This document shows positions 35,624-48,400 of a DNA stretch of 64,000 nt, one piece after another. The stretch spans positions 655,056-719,055 of the forward strand of contig NW_022985200.1 in NCBI RefSeq assembly GCF_010093535.1, written 5' to 3'. Source of the DNA: Lindgomyces ingoldianus (lineage: Eukaryota > Ascomycota > Dothideomycetes > Pleosporales > Lindgomycetaceae). Under the pieces are notes generated by a model. That model saw only the letters and a program-made list of their open reading frames with translations. It was not told the origin of the DNA and made no database searches. A program made the position numbers and the translations under genes. Position 1 is the first letter of the stretch; each line of letters begins with the position of its first letter.

Positions 35624-37453
35624 CAAGTATTTTCTTTACTTTCTACTCCTCTACTTTATTAATAGTAATGCTAGGGGGTTTTAAAGGTTTTTATTTTAGA
35701 AGAGGATTTTAGAGGTCTTTATAAAGCACTTTTAGTATAAAAATGTTATGTATCTTTAACTTTAAAAGTAGTTTTAGGTAGTATAAGTTACTAACTTACT
35801 TAAGTACCTTAAAAGAACTTTTTTATTAATTAGATAGTTTTTAGCTAGGTCTTTAAACAGCTAAGTTCTTTATGCTTAGGTAAACTATGTTACTAACCTT
35901 CTAGTTAATTAGCTAGTAGTAGTAGTTAACTATAGTTTACATCTAATCTTAGGCCTTTTTTATATAGGTCTTTGCTAGCTTTTAGGCTACGTGTATGCAG
36001 GTTGCTAATGCTAGGGCATCTTTTTAATTTAACTTATTTGTAGCTGTAATAGGTTCTATAGAATGTTTTTAGTTCTAGCTTTAATATAGTTTAGAGCTAT
36101 ATAAAACTTAATATAAAAACATTTTAATTATTATATAAGGTAAAGTTATCTAAGCTTAATTAATTAAGAGTAGTAAAGAACTCTAGTTATCTTAGTAAAA
36201 AAATATAAAAAGCCTTAGTTTTTAATTAATATACTTATTTATAATCTTTATTTAGCTATTTATTTTTTTTATAATAAGTAGTAAAGAGCTTAACTTTTAC
36301 ACTTAAAATTTAATAAAATTTAGACTAGAAACTAGATATAAACTAAAGTCCTTAATTAAAAATAATAGTTTTAAGTGTGTAGCTAAAATAGTACACTTAT
36401 TAAATAAATAAAGTAGCTATTTTTTAAGCGTTAATTATTTTATAGCAAGGGATAAAAATAGCTTATTTTAATAAGTAATTAATTATAACTATAATTTAAT
36501 TATATTTAAACTTATTTTTAAAGAACTCCTTAAAGTTAATGCATAAATGCTGTATTAGTTAAGTAGGAATTAGTAAAGAGTAGATAAAGCCTAGAGTTTA
36601 AGTTTATTTTAGATAAGCTTTATAATAAAAAAGGTAATTTTATATATATTATTTATAAGTAGCCTTTATACCTTTTTAGTAGTACTTTTAGGCTAGTAAC
36701 TAATAAGTCTTAGTAGCACTTAAGTGTACTAAGGATACTTAGTTATAGACTTTTTAGATAAGTTAGGTACACAGTAATAAGTCTGCTAGCACATATAAGC
36801 AGTTAGTATAAAGAAGTAGTCTGTTTTCTATTTAATAATAGTAAAGTAAGAGTTTTTACTTTTATGTAAAAAAAGCTTAATTTTTTTAAAGTAATATATT
36901 AATTAATTTTAAAGAATTTAAAGACATAACCTAGTTTAGTTCTTTTATAATGTTTAGTAAAGCTACTTAAGTTATTATTTAAGTAATATAGTACTAGGCT
37001 AGTTTAGAGTTAATTTAGAGGTGTAGTTAGTATAGTCCTAGTAAAACTTTTAACTTATTATTAGTTTAAGCTGCTCTTAAATTTTCTACGTCTTGTTTAT
37101 AATAACTAAGAATGTCTGCCTTAGCGTTATTTTTACTAAAAGTGTACTTAATTTAGAAGTAATACTAAGCTAACTTTTTAGCTTAATAAGCTTAATAAGC
37201 ATTTAGCACTTTTATTATTATAAAGTACTTTAATAACTAATAATTAGTATATACTAGGGTGCTTATTATTGCTAATGTAAGCTTAGCTTTTTATTATTTA
37301 AACATAGTAATAATTATAAATAGCTTTTTATTATGTATTTTCTAGTTTAGCTCTAAACTAAATAGGACCTTACTATAAAATAAAATAAAGCACTAATTTT
37401 TATTAGTATATTTCTAGAATAGAACTTTTACTACTACTTTATTAAAAGTGTTA

Positions 37454-37869
37454 TGTAACGGCGCGGAGGATCGCGACCTGAACTGAATCGGACGCGTCTC
37501 GGGCTTGGACGTAGTCAAACAGACAATCAATGCGATATTGTACGAGGCCGTCACCGGCAAAAGCGAGTTTTCTGATATAATGTAACGGCGCAGGCAAGAC
37601 AATGGGTCCGAATGCGGTATGAATCCACTCAGAGGCATATGGGAGTGCGTGGGGACTCAGAGACCTGGGAATACCAATGACACCTATAGGCCTTGTACGT
37701 AGGATATCAGAAAACTACCGAGCTAGCTACAGGGGCGAGGTGCGACTAAATACATGAGGGAATAGGGGTAACAGCAGGGGTCGGGGCCAGGTCGAGGTCG
37801 GGGCCGATACGAGGGCCTTCCGGAGGTTCCGGGCGACTCGAGATGGAACGATTCATGAGGATCGTTACA
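37454..37869 (-). mobile_element. 416-bp internally deleted family B element, not RIP-mutated
   Basis: Flanked by the duplication TGTTA (37449-37453 and 37870-37874). It consists of a complete 289-bp family B LTR (37581-37869), 116 bp of leader, and only the last 11 bp of the opposite LTR (TGTAACGGCGC at 37454-37464). It is GC-rich and essentially unmutated inside AT-rich decayed sequence. In coding sense it carries one LTR and the adjacent leader, where primer-binding and packaging signals would lie, but no protein. Its empty-site sequence can be read in the reversed copy near 58.2 kb. Confidence 0.85.
37581..37869 (-). repeat. Intact family B LTR inside the small element
   Basis: 289 bp and without C to T decay, so it serves as the reference for judging the two host LTRs. 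Confidence 0.9.
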
Positions 37870-37874
37870 TGTTA

Positions 37875-38924
37875 GTTTTAATTTTAGTTTATAACATAAA
37901 GTTAAAATAGTAAAGTGTAGGTATTTTTAGTAGCTTAAACTTTAGCTTTTTAAAAGCTATATTACACTCTAAAGTTTATATAAAAAAGGTAGTAGAACTT
38001 TAAAGCATAATAATTAGTTTTACTATATAAAAGAATTTTAGAATAAATTGCTAATAAAATTTAGTAAAGCTTAGGAAAGATTTTACACCTGTTATAGTAG
38101 TAGGCGCCTGCTAGTTGCGTAGCACCTCTACTTTCTATAGGTTAACCTCTAGTCCTTTATTTAAAAGTATATAGCTAAGATACTTTATTTAGGTAACATA
38201 AAATTTACTTTTTTTTAATCTTTACTTATAATCTTGCTTACTATAGCCTCTCTAAAACCTTTTTAATATAAAGGATATAAGTTGCTTTGTTTTTAAAGTA
38301 GATAAAGATGTTATTTAAATAAGTAATATAAAAGTTATTTAGGTAGTTAATTAATATGTTATTTATATAGCACTAGTAAGTTACTAGGCTATTACATAAT
38401 TTAAAAGGCAAGACTTTACACTTATATGTTTTATATTATGTCTAAAAGGTTATACACTTTTTAGAGCTTAGGTCTATTCTAATCTTATTAAAGGCTGCGT
38501 AAATATTAAACTTAGTAAAAATAGCTGCCTTTATAAGTCTTAATAAGAGCTTATTTATACATAGTATTAAATACACATTCTTATAGGTAATAGCATTAAG
38601 TTTATAGTAATTAATATAGATATATAAGTTACTATTTAGTTTCTATATATAAAAGATAAGAAATGTAAAAAGGCTTTAACTTTACTTAATAAAACTATAT
38701 TTTAGATTATTTATAACATACTTTTTTATTACTTTTAGTTTCTTAACGTTCTGTTTGTATAAGGGGCTGTAACTGTTAGAGAGAGGTTCTGTAAGGACAA
38801 TCTTATAGTTATATAAGCAATATGCTAGTAATTAGTAAGCTGCAGTGTAGCTAAATACATCTTAGTACTAACAGTATTTAAATAGTAATTAGAGGTTTAC
38901 TAATACTTTAGTTTTACATTTATT
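37875..38924 (-). pseudogene. Decayed reverse-transcriptase region of the family B host
   Basis: Minus-strand sequence around 38.36-38.42 kb reads like VLPFKLCNSLVTYQ, a mutated form of the RT motif PFGLxNAPxTFQ. Stops occur throughout. The same region appears in reverse at 57756-59131. Confidence 0.65.
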
Positions 38925-38929
38925 ATCTA

Positions 38930-39247
38930 TGTCACGATTATGCACGAGTAAGGTTATAGAGCTTCACAGAGGTCTAGTTTAATTACTACGTAAGGTATTA
39001 TAGTAGGTACAAGACATTATGTAAGGAACAAGAAGGTTTAGAAGGAAATTAGTAATTAAATACTTAGCTTAAAAGTCTAAGCGCTTTAGGTATAAATTAA
39101 GCCTGTTTTAGGTTTAGTTAGTGTTAAAGCAGTTTATGCTTAAGTTTATGTCTATATTATATTATGTTTATGTTAAATGTGCACTAATAATACTCTAGTA
39201 CGCGTCTAATACAGTTATGTCTAGGATCTAGGGAGGATACTGTAACA
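38930..39247 (-). repeat. 3' LTR of family A element 2
   Basis: TGTCACGATTATGCACG to TGTAACA, the reverse complement of the family A LTR. 318 bp. Confidence 0.92.
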
Positions 39248-42200
39248 GTACCCCCTCTTTTATTAGGAAGAGAATCCTTTATATTAGTAGTTCTAGTATT
39301 AGGTTGTCTTTATTAGGGTACAGGTTTAGTTTAGATAAGTATTAGGCGTAAAATTAGGTTACTATAGAGTTCTTTTATAAGGCTTCTGCAGGTTTCTACA
39401 ACAGTTTATTATATCTAGTCTATTTTATAAGGTATTTATAAATACATTTTTTTTTATTAAACTAAATTTATTTAACATCTTTTACAACATATTCTAGTTT
39501 ATTATTTATAATAATAAGTTTAGGTAGCAGGTTTAGCTATCTAGGTAGATAGTTAGATTTAAGAGCTACTTAGCGCAGCAATAATATATAGAACACAGGG
39601 TGTATCTTTATGCTGTTAGGTAGAATTAATTAGTAAGTGTATAATAAGACTATATAGGCTACTATAAAGGGGCTAAGGTTCTTTTAATTAAGTTTCTTTA
39701 ATTATTAGTTTATTTAGATATTTCTAGTGTCTAGCTAGACCTTCTTGCTAGCTACATACATAAGGGTAGAAGTTTAGGATTAGTTTATATACTCTTATTA
39801 AAAAGCTTAAGCCTATGTAAGCTTTTTATAAATATATTTAGATATATTTTAGATTTTATTAATAAGTCTATTTACATTTATTACTTATATAGATTAATAA
39901 GTTAGTTAGAGGGTATTTATAAGTAGTTTAAATTTTATTTAGAGGTAGTATTTATAGTTTACTAAAAATAAGAATACTTGTGTTAATTTAGATATTATGT
40001 TATTAGCTTTAAACTATGCTATAGCTAACTATTTTACTTAGTTGTCCTACTAGTAGTTTGTGTACACTTATAGGACTTATTTTATTATAGTGTTTATGTT
40101 TTTAGTTTAGCTGTTAGTCTCTAAGTAAAAAGCTATAGATAGATAAAGAACAATTTAGAGCTGTTTATAGAGTTTATTCTAGAAGGCTAAGACAAACTAT
40201 GTACCTCTATCTAATATAATTATGTTAGGCAGGCTATAGTAAACTTATATGTATTAGTAGAATAACTAGGCTATATTAGAGGCAGTTATAGAGAAATATA
40301 GTATTAAGTGTTAATACTTAGTTAAGTAATTAATAACTACTATAATATTTATATACCCTTTAGATAAAAGTAGGTTTATAATAAAATTAATTAATATATC
40401 TTTCTAAGCTTATTTAGAAATTAGAAGTAGTTTAAGTAAGCTATTATACTTTTTTTAAAAAGCTTTTACTTTACAGCAAGTATAGCAACATAATACATAT
40501 TAGTGTATAGTATAAAACATGCAGAGCTAGTAGTACTCTCTCTGTAGTAGGTTAAGAGTCTTTTCTCTGCCTAGGTGTTCTCTAATAGGCAAGTTATGTA
40601 TAATTTAGAGTAGTTTAATTCTTAGTTTATTAAAATTAAAGATTATAAGTTAGTTATAGTAATATAGCTTACTATTTTAGTTTTTATAGTTAGCTAGTGT
40701 TACCTTTTTTAACTAACTAGTGCTGTTTTAGAGTAGGTCTAAAGTTTTTTAGATAAATTTATTATTTAAATACTTATTAGTAATAATTTAATTAATTATC
40801 TAATTTATTTTATTTAAGTTAAGGTCTAAAAATAGCTTAAGTTAAAGTAAAGTTTAGTGTTAAGCCTTTTACACTTTTTTTTAAGTAAAGATGTCTTAGA
40901 ATTGCTTTATAAAAGTATCTAGTTTCCTTTTATTTTAACTAGGATAATAAGTAATCTTAAAATTAAAATAAAATAAGTATTTAGACTAACAGGCTTATTA
41001 GTAGCTAAGTTGTTTTATAGTTACAAAGTACTGTAAGTTCTTATAGTTAAATAAGACCTGTATTAGATGCGCTGTACTTTCTAGTTTAGGTTGCTATTAT
41101 TTAAAGTAGTGTACTATAGTAAGTAATTTTTTATTATAGATTTTATAATTACTTTCTATAAAACTTATTCTTTTTAAAAAGTATATAATAGGCTTAATAG
41201 TCCTATCTAGCTTAGTCTAGGAAAGAACTTCTGCTACTACATAGTCTAAGGCATTAGCTTCTATAAGTATTAGTAGTTTAGAGTTAAAGTAGTAGAGTAT
41301 TAAGGCTTTAGTAAAGGCTTTCTTTAGCTAGTTAAAAAACTATTAGTAATTTAAGTTAAAGTTAAATTAAACCTTTTTTTTAGTAAGTGTAATTATAAGG
41401 CTTACTAGCTATAAAAAGTTGTTAATAAATTATTAGTAAAAGTTAGTAAATTTTATAAAAGCTTAAACATCTTTTATGTCTTTTAGGTATTACTAATTTA
41501 GCATAGTCTAAACCTTAACAGGGTCTATTTAGATGCTATCTATAGAGATTACATATTCTAAATATGTAACTTTTAATTAGTAAAACTTGCATTTATTTAT
41601 GTTAAGTTACAGACCTACTTTTTCTATAGCTTTTAGCACTAAGCGTACATGCTGTTTATGCTCTAAAAGGCTATTACTATAGATTAGAATATTATTAATA
41701 TACATAGTGTAGAACACATCTAGGTAGGGTTAGAGTAAGTTATTTACAAAATGTTAAAAAGTACTAGGCGTGTTAGCTAAGCTAAAAAGCATTACTAAAT
41801 ACTTAAATAGTCTATATTAGGTCTAAAACACTATTAGCTACTTATTACCCTTTACTATTCTTAGCTTGTTAAAGGCAGTAATAATATTTAACTTTATAAA
41901 ATACTTTACTTTACTTAGTTAGCTTAGGGTTTCTTATAAAAAAGAAATTAAGTATTAGTTTTTAATAGTAACAGCATTTAGTCCTTAGTAGTTAACATAG
42001 AATTAAAGCCTACTTTTAGGTTTCTTTATAAATAGTATAAGTAACACTACTAGTAAAAAGCTAGCTTAAATAAACTTTTTTTTTAAGTTTTTATTAAGGT
42101 ATTTTTAAAGTACTTTTAATTTATTTAGTAACATCCTATATAGTAGCCTATAACTAGGTTGTTTACTAGGCTTAAGAGTTATTTAGTAATTATATAGATG

Positions 42201-42627
42201 TTATATTAAAAGCTTATTAGACTTATCTTAAAAAAAAACATATAATAGGTTGTAGTAGTTTTAAAAGACTATTATTCTTAAGTTAGTGTATTTTTAAGGA
42301 GCTAAAGCTTAGTCTATATTAGAAATTATAACTGCGTAGATTTTATAATTTAGTTATTAAGCTAGGGTTATAAATAGAGCAGGTCCTATATAGCAGATGT
42401 CTATCTACTGTTTAAGTTCTAGTTTATGTTTAAATTAGGTAAGTAAAGGTTTTTTAAAAGCTTTTTTTTTTTTAAGTTTAAGTAGTTATTAAATTATTTT
42501 ACATAGCTTATCTTAGTAAAAGGCCTAGCTTGTTAGCCTTACTTAGGTAGTTTTTTTTTAAGTTATTAGAAAGTAAGTTTAGAGATTTTCTATATTAAGT
42601 GCTATTTAGGTGTTATTTAGGTGTAAG

Positions 42628-42637
42628 NNNNNNNNNN
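42628..42637. other. Assembly gap (10 N)
   Basis: Ten N inside element 2. Matching flanks in element 1 lie at 31665 and 31927, so about 261 bp are probably missing. Confidence 0.9.
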
Positions 42638-44027
42638 AGATTTAGTTTACACGCTAGTTCTTTATTAATATAACTTATGCTATTTACTTTTAAGTTAATA
42701 AAAGCTTATATTAAAGCTAATATAGTTTCTTATTATAAATATATAAAAATATTAACTTAGTACTTTTAGTTGTTAGTAGGGGACTTAGCTTATAAGTTAG
42801 TAAAGATCTAGTGTTAAATTAGTCCTAGAGGGCAACTTAGCCCTAGGACAAGCCTTTTTGCAGGCTTCTACTGCTATAGCTGCAGCTATGTTAAGAGTAG
42901 TAAAAGAGATTAGAGCTTAAATATAAGTTAAAGCTTTTATAAAAATAAAATTAAAATAGTAAAGATCTTTAATAAGTACTAGTAGCGCTACTTGCGTAGA
43001 CTTAAAAAAGAGAAATAAAGTAATTTTAAAAAATATAACTATACTTACTATACTTAAAATATTAACTTTTTTTTTTGTAATTTTTATACTTTTTAGAACT
43101 AACTAGAGCATAATTTAAATTAATTTTTATTATGTTAAAGTTCTTATTTGCAACTGCGCTAGTTTAGAGGTGTATTAGGGCTTATACAGGGAGGAACCTT
43201 ATGTTATTATTATAGGTAGCAATTAAGTTTGCATACGCGTTAAGGTTGTTTAGAAGGGGTTCTCCTACTATAGCGCGTTACAGTTTAGTTAAGAGAGAGT
43301 TATATAAGGCTATAATTAGACTTATTTTATTTAGGCCTATATTAAATGTAAGTTAGCAGAACTTAGTAAAGTGTAAAGTAAAGCTTTTTTTTTTTTTTAT
43401 TATAAGGTGTTTAGGTAACTTAAAGCTGTTAACTTTTTATTTAGGTCTTTATAAGTTACTTATAAAAACACTATAAATTAATTTAAGTTAATAATATTTT
43501 TATCTATTAGTAAGTTAATTAAGGCTGTTACATTATAGTTAAGTTAAAAGTAGGTATATAGTAACTAAAAGTGTTTAAAGGGGAATTAGTCTATGTTTTC
43601 TTTAAGTTTATATTAGAGCTTATGTAGAAAAAAAGGTAAGTCTTTTTATTTTTTATTAAATAGTAGGAGATTAGAGAGTTAGTTAGATTTTATTACTAAG
43701 TTAAAAAGGTTATAAGTTATAGGTAGTGTTAGGTAAAAAGAAGTTAAGCTATCTCTAGACTTCTAAGTAAGCTTTAAGGCTAGTAAGTTCTTAGTTTCTA
43801 CTACTATAATAAAAGTTAAGGCAGAAATAGACTGCTTAATAACATAAAGCTGTTCTTTAAAGTCTTTTTAAAAAGCTTTAAAGCTTATAACATAGTAGCT
43901 TTCTTATAAAGTAAGCGCTTTTTAGAAGGCTTCTTAGCTTACTTTAATAGCTTAGAGTTATATAAGTACTAAGCTTATTAGATTAAATTTAGAGGCTATT
44001 CTTAGCTAAAGTTTTAATATAATGTAA

Positions 44028-44345
44028 TGTTATAATTATGCATAAGTAAGGTTATAGAGCTTTATAAAGGTCTAGTTTAATTACTACATAAGGTATTATA
44101 GTAGGTATAAGATGTTATGTAAGGAATAAGAAGGTTTAGAAAGAAATTAGTAATTAAATACTTAGCTTAAAAGTCTAAGCGCTTTAGGTATAAATTAAGC
44201 CTATTCTAGGTTTAGTTAGTGTTAAGGCAGTTTGTGCTTAAGTTTATGTCTGTGTTGTGTTGTGTTTGTGTTAGACGTGCACTAATAATACTCTAGTACG
44301 CGTCTGATACAGTTATGTCTGGGATCCGGGGAGGATACCGTGACA
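44028..44345 (-). repeat. 5' LTR of family A element 2
   Basis: 318 bp. The inner part is mutated (TGTTATAATTATG), while the outer ~80 bp (GGGATCCGGGGAGGATACCG) are almost unmutated. Confidence 0.92.
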
Positions 44346-44760
44346 ATCTAACTATAAAGCTTACTTATCTTTAATTAACTACTTAATTTTATAAATAAAA
44401 GTTAAAAAGAACTTTTTTTTTTATGTTAAAATAAAAAGCATTTACTAAAATTAAGGTAATAGTAGCTAAATAAACCTTTTTTAGACTTATTCTAGACTTT
44501 TTAATAAATAAGTAGAAAGATAATTTAAGTGTCTTTAGACTATAGATAATAGAAGATCTATATAATTTTAGTAGCCTTAGTAAACCCTTAATGCAGTAGA
44601 TTATTAGGCTGTATAACTACTAAAATTAGTCCTTTTTTTATAGTGTGTTATGTTATTTAATATCTAGCTCTACTTCTTTATTATATATAGGCTAGGTTAA
44701 TTACATAAGCAAGGGCAGCAAAAGTTTGTAGGTAGGTAGATATTTACTAGGCTATATAAT

Positions 44761-45364
44761 TGTTACAGTCTATAGTTAGACTAACGTAACTCCACCCGCG
44801 GTGCTCCACAACCTAGCTGGATTGGGACAGGGCTCGCTTACAGACCAATTGGAGGACAGGGAGATAGCGCGGCTGCCTGAGATTATAGAAGAATGCGTTG
44901 TCTAATAGGAGGGCAGGCCGCGAGTTTAGGGAGCTTAAGGGAGCTTAGGGGAGCCTGCAGAAGCCTTCTTAGCAGACTCCTATAAACTTCTATTAACTCC
45001 CCTTAGCACCCTAGCACATGTATATAGTTCCTATATTAAACACTCTTTAAAAAGTGTGTTTAATATTTAGTTTATTTTTTATATAAACTAAGTAGCATTT
45101 AGCTTTTTAAAAAGCTGTAATACTATTTATATATCTTACACTATATATACCTCTAACTTTATCTAAAAGGACTGTTTAACTCTAGCCTTTTTACTGCTGC
45201 ACATAGGGCAAACTATAATTTAGTTATTCTATATAAGCCTCTATTAGCCTAATAGCCTGTACGTAGGACTGTACACCCTACTAGATTAGCCTCTACTATA
45301 TGTTCTACTTCCCCTCTAGAAATACTAAAAAACCTAAGTGCTTCTTAAAGCAAAAATTATAACA
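44761..45364 (+). repeat. 5' LTR of family C element
   Basis: TGTTACAGTC to ATAACA, 604 bp. The first ~250 bp are largely unmutated, the rest decayed. Confidence 0.92.
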
Positions 45365-45419
45365 TTAAACACTACTTTTTTAAAAAGTATAGTAACTTTT
45401 TAACATAACCTAAATTCTA

Positions 45420-48400
45420 ATATAGTCTACACTGCGCTATTAAGATTTATAGAAGTTTCTACCTAAAGTAAAGCTATTCTAGCAGAACAAATTAACTTAA
45501 TCTAGGATAATATTAAGAAGCTTTAGTAGATTAGTAATAAGGTTAGTAAGCTATTAAAACTTAAGTAAAAAATAGCTAACTTTTACTAAAAAACTATAAA
45601 CTTATTAAAACCTTTACTTTTTATTAACTTTTATAAAGCTACTACCTAAGCCTACTAAATACATAAATTATAAGTAGAACTAGTAAAAGTTTAAAACATC
45701 TTAATAAATAAAGTAAGTGTTATAGCTAAGAAAGCTTTAAAACTAGCTCTTTTAAAGCTTTTTAAAAAATTATTAAAAGACCTTTAACTATTTTTTACTA
45801 AATGCTACTTTTATATGTAGTATAATAAAAGAGCATTTTAAACTAATGCAGAAATAATCTCTTAGATAGAATTACACTTAGAAAGTCCCTTTATAATCTA
45901 GTTCTAACTTTACACTAATAACTACATAAACTTTAGAGCTAATAGCGCACTACTTAACTTTAAAACTAAAAAAGTGTTTAGTAGTATTAAAAATTTTAAA
46001 GTAGCTCTATTAGCTATTTATAAGACCTTAGACAAGAAAAGAATTGCAGCTAATAGACTAGACAACATAAGATAAGGCAGCAGGCTAGTCTAAAACTATG
46101 CAGCGCGCTTTAGAGAATAAATAGCTATATGTAGATAAAGCAACTAGAAAGCCTTATGCTGCATGTTTTATAACAAACTAAATAATAAAGTAAAAAATAA
46201 GTTTATATATATAGACTAACTAACTACTTTTAAAGACTATATTAAGAAAGCAACAACTTATAATAATTACTATAAAAAATGTAAAAAAGAAAAAAAATTA
46301 AAGAAAACTTTCTAAAAACTAGAATTTATCTCTAAAAAAAAAAAGCTTTTATAATATAATAAAAAGCTAATAGACCTTAGCTATGTAAAGTATATATAGA
46401 GCCCCCCCCTAAAGAAAAACTAGGTTCTAAGGCGCAATAAGCTGCCTTTAACAAAAGAATAATAAAAGTAGTTAGAGGATAAGGCCTACTTAAACTATAA
46501 AAAAGTAGAACATTTCTGCTAAAACTACTTAAACTTTTAAAAGAAGAAGAATAAAAATACTACTATAATAATAAAAACTATTACTGCTAAATATAGCCTT
46601 ATAGATAAGAAAATATAAGAAAGACTAAATAATAGACTTTACTAGTAATATAAAAGAAACTATTCTTTAAATAACTACTCTAGACTATATTAGAAAGTAG
46701 TTATTTAAAATTTTAGTAGTCTTAATATAGTGTTACAAAACCTTATAATTTTTAAAAGATATAAAAAAAAAACTTAGATCTAAGAATATATTATAAATGT
46801 TTAAAAAAAAAAAATGTTTTCCTCTCTAAGACTAAACCTCTAGTACTTTAGTAAGAAAGCTTTTCTAACAATTTTAAAAATATAGGTGCTAGAAGTGTAG
46901 GTTATAACATAACTACTTAAGTAATTACATAGTCTTGCTTTACTAAATAAATATTAGTAATAACTATTTAATGTTTAATATTATATAAAGAATAGCTAAA
47001 GTTAACTATAACATTATAAATAAAAAAAAGTAATAGTAGTTTTTTACTAAGATTAAAGATTAAAAGCTAAAATAGTTAAGTAAACTTACTAGGTTTAAGG
47101 TACTATAACTAGCGCCTAAAAAACCTAAGACACTACTTCTAAGCCTAGCAATCTTTAGAAAGGCTCTTACAATATAACAGAATTATAAGCAGTGTGTTCT
47201 TTGCAGAAGTAGCACTTATAGCACTAATAGTTGCTAATAGAAAAACTACTCTGTACAGCTAGTGCAAACAAAGGAGTACTCTTAGTAGACCTAAGAAAGT
47301 CCCCTTAGCATATTACATAGACCTAACAAGTGTCTATACCCCTAGTACTAGTGTACACAATAATACTGTGTTAAACACTAGGATAATAAACATTAAGCAG
47401 GATAGTAGCCTACATAGGAAAGGAACTATAACAGTTGCCTATAGTAAGGAACAGCTTTAGCCTATAAAACTATAAATTACTACACTTGTTAAACAGCTTC
47501 TTCTTATAAACAAGAAGCATAAATAAAGTGTAATAAATAAAAAAACTATAAGTTTTATTACTTTTAATAAAAGGCTGTAAGAAAGGAAGACTACTTAATG
47601 TTACATTACTTAGTTAAAGATTATAAATGTAAAGCAGCTAACTACTATAATTAAGAACATTAAATTTATAAAAAAAAAAAAATAAGTTTAATAATAACTT
47701 ATAAAACATTAACTTTTATTCTTTTTCTAATAAAGAAGTTAAACATAACATATTAGTAGTAATTATAGTAGAATAAGGGGTAGGACACAGCCTAACAACC
47801 ACCTTTACATATAAAGAGTGGCCTAGACTAGCCCTTATAGATAGCAGATACACCTTTACTATAATAAACAAAAAATAAGTAGATAAATAAGGTATACTAT
47901 TCTAAATAAAAAAAGACTTATTTAAGGTAACTCTTACTAACACTTTATTAATTAAGTATAGTAGAGGATAGATTAACCTAGAAACTTATAAAAAGAACTT
48001 TAAAACTTTTAATATAAGTAATTAGAGGTCTATAAACATACTTAAGCTAGAAGGCAAATATAATGTAATTCTAGAATATAACTAGCTTAGAATACATAAC
48101 TTTATAATTAATTAGAGAACTATAACTATAGAAACTTCTAACAACTACGCACATATAACCTAGTTAGCATGCTACAACAACAGATGCTAGATCTATAAAT
48201 AAGTAAAATAGAGTAGTAGTTACTACTTTAAGAAAAGGAAACTCTAGAAATTTCTTTACTAAAAGCTAAAAGCTTAGGTAATATAATTAATAAAAAAAAA
48301 ACTTAAAGAAGTCTCTTATAAAATAATTAAAAAAGATAAAAATGTAAAATAAATTAGTATTATTTAAATCTAAGAAAAAGGCTGCATCCTGCCTAAATAT

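Larger units (their letters stand above)
38930..44345 (-). mobile_element. Family A element 2, RIP-inactivated, with assembly gap
   Basis: 318-bp LTRs at 38930-39247 and 44028-44345 with the duplication ATCTA (38925-38929 and 44346-44350). It is in reverse orientation: the polypurine tract reads as GTACCCCCTCTTTTATT just inside the left LTR. It follows element 1 in reverse through integrase, RT and gag, with pervasive stops. Apparent length is 5416 bp, short by about 250 bp because of the run of N at 42628-42637. Confidence 0.93.

Noticed and set aside
37414..37638. 74-codon minus-strand frame over the mini element
   Set aside because: It straddles the insertion boundary and leader/LTR sequence, so it is not a gene.
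37581..37869. Solo LTR interpretation of the intact family B LTR
   Set aside because: The TGTTA duplication flanks 37454-37869, not the LTR alone, so the leader and 11 bp of the second LTR belong to the insertion.
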